Shown: one piece after another, positions 1-6,184 of the stretch
Numbering within the stretch: the first letter of the stretch is position 1
How the letters are laid out: each line of letters begins with the position of its first letter
Assembly: GCA_028275005.1 (NCBI GenBank)
Contig: JAQCNN010000283.1
Coordinates: forward strand, 1-7,432
Origin: Salinirussus sp.
GTDB lineage: Archaea > Halobacteriota > Halobacteria > Halobacteriales > Haloarculaceae
DNA length: 7,432 nt
Reading direction: 5' to 3'
Position numbers and translations under genes: made by a program
Notes under the pieces: model-generated
What the model was told of the DNA's origin: nothing
The model's input: only the letters and a program-made list of their open reading frames with translations
Databases searched by the model: none

Positions 1-201
1 CGGTGTCTCGAAGGAAGCCGCCGCGTCGACGGCCGGCAGCGCGTGGCCCTCCCGACGGAGTGTCTCCATGAGGTGGTCCTCGGCCGGCCCGAAGTAGTCG
101 TTCAGCCCGACGACCACGAAGTGAAAGAAGCGGGGGAAGTAGATGAGCCCGCCGGCGTCGGTGTCACCCCAGGTCACCCGGACCGTCGTCTCACATGGCA
201 T
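1..201 (-). CDS. Acyl-CoA thioesterase, hotdog fold (4HBT/YbgC type), partial: N-terminal 67 residues
   Basis: The reverse strand reads from an ATG at 201 to the left edge without a stop, giving 67 residues; the C-terminal half lies outside the window. Near the N-terminus is VRVTWGDTDAGGLIYF (residues 7-22), the signature of the 4-hydroxybenzoyl-CoA thioesterase/YbgC family. In E. coli YbgC the second Asp of the DTD motif is the conserved active-site residue, which corresponds to Asp15 here. An aromatic-rich helix (PRFFHFVVVGLNDYF, residues 23-37) follows, as expected for the central hotdog helix. Family members hydrolyse acyl-CoA thioesters in the cytoplasm as homo-oligomers; the acyl substrate cannot be told from this piece. 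The gene is divergent from hemL, with 102 bases between the two starts. The family call is firm; start and substrate are less so. Confidence 0.8.
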   Translation of the reverse strand, partial: MPCETTVRVTWGDTDAGGLIYFPRFFHFVVVGLNDYFGPAEDHLMETLRREGHALPAVDAAASFETP

Positions 202-303
202 ACCCCGACTACTCGCCCGCGGGTGGTAACTGTTGGCCCGACAGGGGGTCGGTCCCGGCCGGGACGCGTCAGCTTCTTTCCCTCCGAGCCGAACCCTCAC
301 AGT

Positions 304-1641
304 ATGAACGACGACCAGTCCCGCTCGCTGTACGGGCGCGCGCTCGACGCCATGCCCGGCGGTGTCAACTCCTCGGTCCGGGCGATCCAACCCTACCCGT
401 TCTTCGTCGAACGCGGCGACGGCGGCCACGTCATCGACGCCGACGGGAACCGGTACGTCGACTACGTGATGGGGTATGGCCCACTGCTGCTTGGCCACGA
501 CCTCCCCGACCCGGTCACCGCGGCCGTCCAGCAGGCCGCCGCCGAGGGGCCGATGTACGGCGCCCCGACCGAGGTGGAGGTCGAGCTCGCGGAGTTTCTC
601 GCCCGTCACGTCCCCAGCGTGGAGATGACACGGTTTGTCAACTCGGGGACCGAGGCCACCGTCTCGGCGGTCCGGCTCGCCCGCGGCTACACCGGCCGGA
701 ACAAGGTCGTCGTCATGCAGGGTGGCTACCACGGCGCCCAGGAGTCCACCCTCGTCGAGGGCGCCGGCGGCGACACCCAGCCCTCCAGCCCCGGCATCCC
801 CGACTCCTTTGCCGAGCATACCCTCACCGTGCCGTTCAACGACGAGGAGGCGGTGTTGTCGGTCTTCGAGGAACACGGCGAGGAGATCGCGGCGGTGATG
901 ACCGAGCCGGTGCTGGGCAACTACGGCATCGTCCACCCTGTCGACGGCTATCTCGAGACCCTCCGGGCGGTCACCGACGAGTACGGCGCGCTTCTTGTCT
1001 TCGACGAGGTGATCACCGGCTTCCGGGTCGGCGGGCTCCAGTGTGCACAGGGGAAATTCGGTGTGACACCCGACGTCACGACCTTCGGGAAGATCGTCGG
1101 CGGCGGCTTCCCGGTCGGCGCTATCGGCGGGAGGACGGAGGTCATCGAGGAGTTCACCCCCGCCGGGGAGGTGTTCCAGTCGGGCACCTTCTCGGGGCAC
1201 CCGGTGACGATGGCTGCCGGCCTGGAGACGCTCCGCTACGCCGCCGAGGAGAACGTCTACGACCACGTCAACGGCCTGGCCGCCGAGTTACGGGAGGGGT
1301 TGACCGACATCTGTGCCGACCAGGCCCCCGAGTACACCGTCGTCGGGACGGACTCGATGTTCAAAACCGTATTCACCCGCGACGCCCCCGAGGACCTGGG
1401 TAACCAGTGTGGGTCGGGCTGTCGCCAGCGTGAGTCCTGTCCCCGCTACGGCACGTGCCCGAAGACCGGTGCCGACGTGGCGCAGGCCGACACCGAACGC
1501 TGGGAGCGGCTCCACTGGCCCGCGATGCGTGAACGGGGGGTCTTCCTCACCGCCAACCAGTTCGAGTCACAGTTCGTCTGTGCCGCCCACACCCAGGCGG
1601 ACATCGAGGAGACCCTCGAGACCTACAAGGAGGTGCTGTAG
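304..1641 (+). CDS. hemL: Glutamate-1-semialdehyde 2,1-aminomutase
   Basis: PLP-dependent enzyme that converts glutamate-1-semialdehyde to 5-aminolevulinate, the last step of the C5 route feeding heme, siroheme and cobalamin synthesis in the cytoplasm. The product is 445 residues. Visible family marks are GGVNSSVRA (19-27), NSGTEA (113-118), GGYHG (140-144), the cofactor Asp in VFDEVITGFR (Asp234), the Schiff-base lysine in FGKIVGGGFPVGAIGG (Lys263) and QSGTFSGHP (292-300). The ATG at 304 is chosen because the protein there starts directly with the conserved N-terminal helix; the reading frame stays open upstream to 43, but that stretch has no family similarity and overlaps the thioesterase gene. 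Residues about 367-393 form an extra cysteine-rich segment (C369, C373, C379, C385; CX3CX5CX5C) absent from the bacterial and plant enzymes as I know them. The stop overlaps the next gene's start. Promoter evidence is weak: only a T-rich stretch near 274-279. Confidence 0.96.
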   Translation: MNDDQSRSLYGRALDAMPGGVNSSVRAIQPYPFFVERGDGGHVIDADGNRYVDYVMGYGPLLLGHDLPDPVTAAVQQAAAEGPMYGAPTEVEVELAEFLARHVPSVEMTRFVNSGTEATVSAVRLARGYTGRNKVVVMQGGYHGAQESTLVEGAGGDTQPSSPGIPDSFAEHTLTVPFNDEEAVLSVFEEHGEEIAAVMTEPVLGNYGIVHPVDGYLETLRAVTDEYGALLVFDEVITGFRVGGLQCAQGKFGVTPDVTTFGKIVGGGFPVGAIGGRTEVIEEFTPAGEVFQSGTFSGHPVTMAAGLETLRYAAEENVYDHVNGLAAELREGLTDICADQAPEYTVVGTDSMFKTVFTRDAPEDLGNQCGSGCRQRESCPRYGTCPKTGADVAQADTERWERLHWPAMRERGVFLTANQFESQFVCAAHTQADIEETLETYKEVL

Positions 1642-2438
1642 TGCCCGGAGATGACAGCATAGACCAAAACCGGGTGTACGACGGGAAGCGGCCGGAGACG
1701 ACCGTCTACGTCGCCGGCGGGATGGGGCTGACACGCGTCGCGGTCGCCGGCGACCGGGTCGGCCGGTTCACGCTCGCCCACGGCGGGGACGTCCGGGACG
1801 TCGCTGGCGGGGCCGGCCGCCTGCTGGTCGGGACCGCGACGGACGTGCTCCGTGAGGCCGAGGAGGGGTTCGACCGGACGGAGTTTGGCCCTGCGGCGGC
1901 CGTGGGGCGCGGGACCCACCCGATCGCGGCCGGCCCCGACGGCGACGTGGCCGTCCTCCAGGGCGAGGGGTGGGACCCGGTCGGGACGGTGAGCGAGCCC
2001 CGCGCAGCCGACGGCGACCTGCTGGCCGCGGGTGACGGGGTCTACCGGGTCACCGCCGGCGGCCTCGACCGACTCCGCGAGGGGGCGGCGACAGATGTCG
2101 CCGCCGCCGGCCCGTACGCCGCCTGCCCGGACGGGCTGTACGAACTGCCTGACCGGCGGCTCCGCGACGGCGAGCACACCGCAGTCGCCGTCAGCGGGTG
2201 TCACGCCCACGCTGTCACCGGGGGTGACCTGTTCGTCCGACGGGACGGCTGGGATCGGTGTGAGCTGTCGGCCGACGGGCCGGTTGCCGACGTTGCCGGC
2301 GACGGGTCGGTCTACGCGGTGACGACGACGGGGACGCTGCTGGTCCGGGCCGACCCCGAACGGACCGCTGACGGGCACAGCGGGTGGCGCTCGCGGGCAC
2401 TCGGCGTGCGGGAGGTCCGGCGGCTTGCGGTCCCGTAG
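1641..2438 (+). CDS. HVO_0234 family beta-propeller protein
   Basis: A 265-residue acidic protein made of repeated short beta-rich units in which Gly-Asp/Asn turns alternate with Val/Leu/Tyr strands (for example TVYVAGGMGLTRVAVAGD, DGVYRVTAGGLDRL, DGLYELPDRRL, GDLFVRRDGWDRCEL, GSVYAVTTTGTLLV). Repeat spacing near 40-45 residues suggests about five or six propeller blades. It resembles the haloarchaeal family called HVO_0234 beta-propeller, including the early NRVYDGK...TTVYVA segment. No signal peptide or membrane helix is seen, so it is probably cytoplasmic; its molecular function is unknown. The GTG start at 1641 shares its G with the hemL stop TAG, suggesting co-transcription and translational coupling with hemL. 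A later in-frame ATG at 1719 would remove the first blade strand and is less likely. Family call is from memory of its pattern, not from a search. Confidence 0.8.
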   Translation: MPGDDSIDQNRVYDGKRPETTVYVAGGMGLTRVAVAGDRVGRFTLAHGGDVRDVAGGAGRLLVGTATDVLREAEEGFDRTEFGPAAAVGRGTHPIAAGPDGDVAVLQGEGWDPVGTVSEPRAADGDLLAAGDGVYRVTAGGLDRLREGAATDVAAAGPYAACPDGLYELPDRRLRDGEHTAVAVSGCHAHAVTGGDLFVRRDGWDRCELSADGPVADVAGDGSVYAVTTTGTLLVRADPERTADGHSGWRSRALGVREVRRLAVP

Positions 2439-2519
2439 CCGGCCTCGGTTGCGTCAAGCCCGCCGGCGCGCCCGTCGCGTTTCCCCACCGTTTTGAGGGG
2501 GCCTGCCGTCTGCCCGGCT

Positions 2520-2717
2520 ATGACCGACGACCCGCAGGTTCCCGTCGTCTGCCCGGAGTGTGGGACCGAGACGGAAGTCGCCCTCTCGGCGCTGGCGGAG
2601 ACCATCGAGGGGCACAACGAGAGCCGTCACGACGGCGAGGCGTGTGCCCAGGTCGACCCGGGCCTGGCCGCGGAACTCCAGGACCTGGTCGCCGAGGATA
2701 TGGGGCTGCTCGACTGA
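2520..2717 (+). CDS. Small conserved haloarchaeal protein with probable zinc-binding site
   Basis: A 65-residue acidic protein. It starts with a short strand followed by VCPECGTE (Cys11, Cys14) and then a helix (ALSALAETIEGHNESRHDGE) carrying His32 and His37, plus Cys42. The CX2C ... HX4H arrangement fits a single zinc site of C2H2-like topology with a long loop; metal binding is inferred, not shown. The C-terminus (DPGLAAELQDLVAEDMGLLD) looks helical and acidic. The ATG at 2520 is preferred over an in-frame GTG at 2493 because it places the conserved-looking N-terminus at the start and a weak T-rich element (near 2490-2496) about 26 bases upstream, consistent with a leaderless transcript. 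It stands alone between the hemL-propeller pair and prs, with gaps of 81 and 72 bases. I do not recognise a function; such small zinc proteins may act as adaptors or regulators. Confidence 0.75.
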   Translation: MTDDPQVPVVCPECGTETEVALSALAETIEGHNESRHDGEACAQVDPGLAAELQDLVAEDMGLLD

Positions 2718-2751
2718 GAAGGGCGACGACCGTCGGAGGTGGCCGGCGGAT

Positions 2752-2768
2752 CCGAAAGGCCGTTTAGG
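2752..2768 (+). promoter_or_regulatory. Archaeal BRE/TATA promoter of prs
   Basis: CCGAAA at 2752-2757 matches the purine-rich TFB-recognition element and GTTTAGG at 2762-2768 is a TATA-like core. The core lies about 25 bases before the prs ATG at 2790, predicting a transcript that starts at or within a few bases of the start codon (leaderless), as is common in haloarchaea. Confidence 0.55.
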
Positions 2769-2789
2769 CAGGGTAGCGACTCCCCGACA

Positions 2790-3638
2790 ATGATACTCAG
2801 CGGTTCGCGCTCGCAGTCCCTGGCGGCCGCCCTCGCCGGCAGGACAGGCCACGACCTCGCCGGCGTCTCGAGCGAGCGGTTCCCGGACGGCGAACAGCTC
2901 GTCGAACTCGACCCGCCGACGCTCGCAGGCGAGGAGGCTGTCGTCGTCGCCACCACCGCGACCGACGCCGCCTACGTGGAGCTCCTCCAGCTCCAGGACG
3001 CCGCCCGGGAGGCCGGCGCGAGCCGGGTGACGACCGTCATCCCGTACATGGGCTACGCCCGCCAGGACGAGGCCTTCGAGCCCGGACAGCCCGTCTCCGC
3101 CCGGGCGGTCGCGCGGGCCGTCTCCACGGGAACCGACCGGGTTCTTCTGGTCGAACCCCACGAGTCGGCGGTCTGTGACTACTTCCCGGCCCCGGCCGAG
3201 CCGGTCGGTGTGGCCGGTCTGCTCGCCGAGCCACTCGTCGGCCTCTCGGAGCCGGTCTTTCTCGCCCCCGACGCCGGCGCGGCCGACCTCGCGAGGACGG
3301 TGCGGGACGCCTACGGCCGCGGGGCGGTCGACCACTTCGAGAAGACCCGTCACTCCGGGTCGGAGGTGACCGTCGAACCCGCCGGGACCACCGTCGACGG
3401 CCACGACGTCGTCATCGTCGACGATATTGTCGCGACGGGGTCGACGATGAGCCAGGCTATCGCGGCGATGGCCGGCGAGGCGGCGAGCGTGACCGTCGCC
3501 TGCGTTCACGCCCTGTTCGCCCGTGACGCCTACACGAAACTCCGGCGAGCGGGCGTCGACGCCGTCTACGCCACCGACACCGTCGAGCGCACAGTGAGTG
3601 AGGTGAGTGTCGCCCCCGCGGTCGCCGACCGGCTGTGA
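2790..3638 (+). CDS. prs: Ribose-phosphate pyrophosphokinase (PRPP synthase), archaeal short type
   Basis: Makes 5-phosphoribosyl 1-diphosphate from ribose 5-phosphate and ATP, the activated sugar for purine, pyrimidine, histidine and tryptophan synthesis and for nucleobase salvage. The 282-residue length matches the archaeal form (about 280-290), shorter than the bacterial one (about 315). Motifs: SERFPDGEQ (28-36), PYMGYARQDEAFEPGQPVSA (85-104, ATP-binding and subunit contact), VEPHES (121-126), the flexible catalytic loop HFEKTRHSG (182-190) with Lys185 and Arg187 in the places of the catalytic Lys-x-Arg pair, and the PRPP loop VVIVDDIVATGSTM (207-220). The ATG at 2790 starts right at the first beta strand and fits the promoter upstream; in-frame codons upstream encode nothing family-like. 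Its last bases overlap the start of the MFS gene. Confidence 0.96.
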   Translation: MILSGSRSQSLAAALAGRTGHDLAGVSSERFPDGEQLVELDPPTLAGEEAVVVATTATDAAYVELLQLQDAAREAGASRVTTVIPYMGYARQDEAFEPGQPVSARAVARAVSTGTDRVLLVEPHESAVCDYFPAPAEPVGVAGLLAEPLVGLSEPVFLAPDAGAADLARTVRDAYGRGAVDHFEKTRHSGSEVTVEPAGTTVDGHDVVIVDDIVATGSTMSQAIAAMAGEAASVTVACVHALFARDAYTKLRRAGVDAVYATDTVERTVSEVSVAPAVADRL

Positions 3639-4858
3639 CGTCCGGGCCCGACACCGCCGACGGGCCGGCTGTCGACCCCGAGCCTGCAACCGACACCGCC
3701 GTGGCCGCCGGCACGGGCTACCGGTGGCGGATACTTCTCGTCGTCTCGCTGGGCTGGGCCGCCCTCCAGTGGGGCCGCTTTCTGCTCCCGCCGCTGCTGC
3801 CGCGCATCCAGGCCTCGCTGTCGCTGTCCTCGGCCGCTGTCGGACTGGCGCTTGCGGCCTTTACCCTCGTCTACGCCCTCACCCAGTATCCCAGTGGGAC
3901 CTACTCCGACTCGCTGTCCCGGGCGACCCTTCTGGTGCCGGGGTTTCTGGTGTTGCTCGGCGGGTTTGCCTTCGTAGGTATCGCGGTCCACCCGGCGCTG
4001 TTTCTCGTCGGCGTCCTGCTGGTCGGGGTGGGAAAGGGGCTCTTTGCGAGCCCCTCGCGGGCACTCCTCTCTGACCTGTTTGCGGACCGGCCGGGCCGGG
4101 CACTCGGTATCTACTCCGCGGGGACCGACGTCGGCGGACTGTTGGCCGCCGGGCTGGCCATCCTCGTCATCGGGACGACCTGGCGAGCCGCGTTCGTCCC
4201 CGTGCTCGTCTGTCTGGGGCTGATGGGTGTCCTGTTCGTGGTCTGGAACCGCGAGGCGTACGTCCTCCGTCGGGAGCGGCTGGCGGTCGGCGAGACCCTC
4301 CGCCGCGTGGTCGCCACCCGCGACCAGCGCGAGCGCCTGGCCGCCTACGCGCTGTTTTTCTTCGCGGTCGGCGGGCTGATCAACTTCTTTCCGACGCTGC
4401 TCGTGGCAAACGGCTTCTCGGAGACACGGGCGAGCGGGGTCTACGCGCTGGTGTTCGTCGTCGGGATGGTCACAAAGCCCGTCGGCGGCGCGGTCAGCGA
4501 CCGGTATCCCCGTCTGCTGGTGAGTGTCGGCGCGCTCCTGCTGTCGGTGGTCGGGCTCGCCGCTGTTCTCCTGATCGGCTCGCTGTTCGCCGTCGCGGCC
4601 GGGACGGTGGTGATGGCCGTCGGCTACAAGACCCAGTTTCCGGTCGTCGACAGCGTCGTGATGGACGCCGCCCCCGACGGCTCGGTCGGCGGTGACCTCG
4701 GGGCCGCCCGCGGGCTCTTCCTGACCACCAACGCCGCCGGCCCGGGGGTCGTGGGCGTCCTCGCACAGCTCTACAGCTACACCGTTGCCTTCTGGGTGCT
4801 CGCGGGGACGATCGTCCTCGCCGGCCTGCTCCTGACCCGTCAGTACCTGCGGGCCTGA
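3635..4858 (+). CDS. MFS transporter, 12 membrane segments, substrate unknown
   Basis: A 407-residue Major Facilitator Superfamily protein of the cytoplasmic membrane. After a charged, Pro/Asp-rich N-terminal tail (1-29) about twelve hydrophobic segments can be seen, near 31-52, 65-86, 99-117, 121-146, 156-181, 185-205, 234-258, 266-288, 294-312, 316-337, 355-382 and 384-402. A motif-A-like loop between segments 2 and 3 has Gly88, Asp92 and Arg96; its second-half counterpart is GGAVSDRYPR (284-293). The charged central loop (206-232, rich in Arg) separates the two halves. The GTG start overlaps the prs stop by 4 bases, implying translational coupling; a second GTG at 3701 would shorten the tail. 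Substrate cannot be read from sequence. Placement between prs and upp makes a nucleobase, nucleoside or an analogue a reasonable guess, but MFS members also export drugs and carry organic acids. Confidence 0.9.
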   Translation: MTSGPDTADGPAVDPEPATDTAVAAGTGYRWRILLVVSLGWAALQWGRFLLPPLLPRIQASLSLSSAAVGLALAAFTLVYALTQYPSGTYSDSLSRATLLVPGFLVLLGGFAFVGIAVHPALFLVGVLLVGVGKGLFASPSRALLSDLFADRPGRALGIYSAGTDVGGLLAAGLAILVIGTTWRAAFVPVLVCLGLMGVLFVVWNREAYVLRRERLAVGETLRRVVATRDQRERLAAYALFFFAVGGLINFFPTLLVANGFSETRASGVYALVFVVGMVTKPVGGAVSDRYPRLLVSVGALLLSVVGLAAVLLIGSLFAVAAGTVVMAVGYKTQFPVVDSVVMDAAPDGSVGGDLGAARGLFLTTNAAGPGVVGVLAQLYSYTVAFWVLAGTIVLAGLLLTRQYLRA

Positions 4859-4947
4859 GCCGCCGGCGAAGCGCCGGTCTGCGGTAGCCCCACAGCCGGC
4901 AAAAAGGGCAAACCCGACCGGGGTGTGTCGTCGGGAGACCGTGTGGG

Positions 4948-4953
4948 TATAAG
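4948..4953 (+). promoter_or_regulatory. TATA box of upp
   Basis: TATAAG at 4948-4953 is the clearest TATA element near a plus-strand gene in this part of the window. It lies about 27 bases before the upp ATG, predicting a leaderless transcript. It is directly followed by the 10-base palindrome CGGGGCCCCG (4954-4963), inside the region that the transcription machinery would cover. It shows that upp can be transcribed separately from prs and the transporter. Confidence 0.65.
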
Positions 4954-4977
4954 CGGGGCCCCGGACAACCGGACGGT

Positions 4978-5637
4978 ATGGACGAGGACGACCTCACCGT
5001 CGTCAGGAACCCACTGGCACAGGACTGCCTGACCGACCTGCGGAACGTCGAGACCGACAACGCCGCCTTCCGGGGCCGGCTGAACGACCTCGGACAGGCC
5101 TGTGGGGTTGCGCTCGCGGACCGGCTGCCCGCCGAAACCGTCGACGTGACCACACCGCTGACCGAGACGACCGGGACGCGCGTGCGCTCCGAGGACGTCG
5201 TGTTCGTGAGCGTGCTCCGTGCGGCCACGCCCTTCGTCGCGGGGCTGGTCGGGAGTCTGCCCCGGGCCACACAGGGTGTGCTCTCGGCGAGTCGCGACGA
5301 GAGTCGGCGCCGCGAGGACGGGAGCTTTCCCGTCGAGGTGGAGTACGTCAAACTGCCCGACATCGACGGCGACACGGTCGTCGTCGCGGACCCGATGCTC
5401 GGGACCGGGAGCACGATGGTCGCCGCGCTGGAGACGGTCGTGGCAGCCGGTGACCCCGAGACGGTCATCGCGCTCGCGGCGGTCAGCGCCCCGGCCGGCG
5501 TCGAGCGTGTCCAACAGGCCTTTCCCGACGTCGAGGTGGCGACCGTCGCCGTCGACGACGGCCTCGACGAGGAGGGCTACATCGTCCCCGGGCTGGGCGA
5601 CGCCGGCGACCGTGCGTTCGGGACAGAGAGCGAGTGA
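4978..5637 (+). CDS. upp: Uracil phosphoribosyltransferase
   Basis: Salvage enzyme that joins uracil to PRPP to give UMP and diphosphate in the cytoplasm. The 219-residue product has the normal family length. Marks: TPLTETTGTRV (59-69), VSVLRAATPFV (77-87, with Arg81), SRDE (105-108), the PRPP loop VADPMLGTGSTM (136-147) and the uracil-binding loop YIVPGLGDAGDRAFGT (201-216), all in the expected order. The ATG at 4978 is the first possible start after a good TATA box and gives the usual N-terminal helix. It lies 119 bases after the transporter gene and has its own promoter, so it may be both separately expressed and read through from upstream. PRPP from the prs product two genes upstream is its co-substrate. 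It converges on the minus-strand gene ending at 5738. Confidence 0.96.
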   Translation: MDEDDLTVVRNPLAQDCLTDLRNVETDNAAFRGRLNDLGQACGVALADRLPAETVDVTTPLTETTGTRVRSEDVVFVSVLRAATPFVAGLVGSLPRATQGVLSASRDESRRREDGSFPVEVEYVKLPDIDGDTVVVADPMLGTGSTMVAALETVVAAGDPETVIALAAVSAPAGVERVQQAFPDVEVATVAVDDGLDEEGYIVPGLGDAGDRAFGTESE

Positions 5638-5639
5638 AC

Positions 5640-5668
5640 CACCCGGGTGTTCGCCGCGGACGAACCAC
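5640..5668. repeat. Palindrome and hairpin in the convergent gap after upp
   Basis: Between the convergent ends of upp and the small exported protein gene, CACCCGGGTG (5640-5649) is a perfect palindrome. Overlapping it, GTTCG (5649-5653) pairs with CGAAC (5661-5665) around a 7-base loop, extendable by two pairs past a one-base bulge. No T-tract follows on either strand, so a classical terminator is not supported; it may be chance in GC-rich DNA or mark a bidirectional 3' end. The rest of the gap (5669-5737) shows nothing clear. Confidence 0.3.
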
Positions 5669-5737
5669 ACCGGAACCCCCCACTTTCGGGTGCAGAACCG
5701 CCAGACAGTAGCGGGACAGCGCCGGCGGAGACCAGTT

Positions 5738-6184
5738 TCACCCCGGTGGCCCCTGCGCCGGGCACGGGACGGCTCGTGTCGTCTCGACGAACAGTCCGCT
5801 GTCGGGTGTCTGTGCCTGCACCTGCAGGCGCTGTCCACACCGGGCGCCGGGAACGGTCACGACAGCCGTGTCCCCCGCTCCGAGCCGGACACGCTCGTGT
5901 CGGTTGCCAGCCCTGACGACCGTGTCGAGGCTGGTCCCGGCGCCAAAGCGGTTCTCGAGGGTGACCTCGACGCGGGTGGCCGGTCGGCCGCTTCCGTTGG
6001 CTCCGCCCGGGTCAGCGCGGACGACCCGGGTATCGACCCCGAAGTGGGCGGCCTCGCTGGGGGCGAGGTCGACGGTCGCCGAGCGGTCGGCGGCGACGTA
6101 ACTCCCACCCGCTGTGGCCGCGCTGAGAGCGACGGTCATCCCGGCGGCCGCAACGAGCAGCAGTCCGAGGCGGCGTCGGCTCAT
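5738..6184 (-). CDS. Small exported protein, probably beta-rich and distantly DUF1102/TasA-like
   Basis: A 148-residue protein. The N-terminus MSRRRLGLLLVAAAG begins a signal peptide (basic start, hydrophobic stretch about 6-23, likely cut after an AxA-type site near residue 25). The mature part starts VAADRSATVDL, which resembles the ADRSVSV stretch that follows the signal in haloarchaeal DUF1102 proteins; RVEVTLENRFGAGTSLDTV (71-89) is like the Asn-turn strand of the same fold. Cys116 and Cys141 flank the last predicted strands and could form a disulfide outside the cell. A short Pro/Gly tail ends the protein. No sorting or anchor segment is seen after the signal. The ATG overlaps the stop of the upstream DUF7344 gene by 4 bases (ATGA), so the two are almost certainly one operon and the products probably act together. 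The DUF1102 link is a guess from pattern; it could simply be a haloarchaeal hypothetical. Confidence 0.75.
   Translation of the reverse strand: MSRRRLGLLLVAAAGMTVALSAATAGGSYVAADRSATVDLAPSEAAHFGVDTRVVRADPGGANGSGRPATRVEVTLENRFGAGTSLDTVVRAGNRHERVRLGAGDTAVVTVPGARCGQRLQVQAQTPDSGLFVETTRAVPCPAQGPPG

Noticed and set aside
43..303. In-frame upstream extension of hemL beginning at 43
   Set aside because: The extra 87 residues have no family similarity, lie opposite the real thioesterase gene up to 201, and the family N-terminus starts exactly at the ATG at 304.
195..1403. 402-codon open frame on the plus strand inside hemL
   Set aside because: Arg/Pro/Gly-rich translation typical of the wrong frame in GC-rich DNA; it sits on hemL, which has a full set of enzyme motifs.
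1623..2378. 251-codon open frame on the minus strand opposite the beta-propeller gene
   Set aside because: Low-complexity Arg/Pro/Val/Gly translation without recognisable motifs; the plus-strand propeller explains the region.
2454..3689. 411-codon open frame on the minus strand opposite prs
   Set aside because: Its length comes from GC-rich codon bias; prs on the plus strand has all catalytic motifs, and the antisense translation has none.
4863..4877. Hairpin CCGGCG-AAG-CGCCGG just after the transporter stop as a terminator
   Set aside because: No T-tract follows on the plus strand (an A-tract at 4901-4905 does), and haloarchaeal termination relies on T-rich stretches; GC-rich DNA forms such stems often.
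4494..5838. Two long minus-strand open frames (4494-5468 and 4840-5838) opposite the transporter end and upp
   Set aside because: Ser/Arg/Pro-rich translations with no domain pattern; they are shadows of upp and the transporter.
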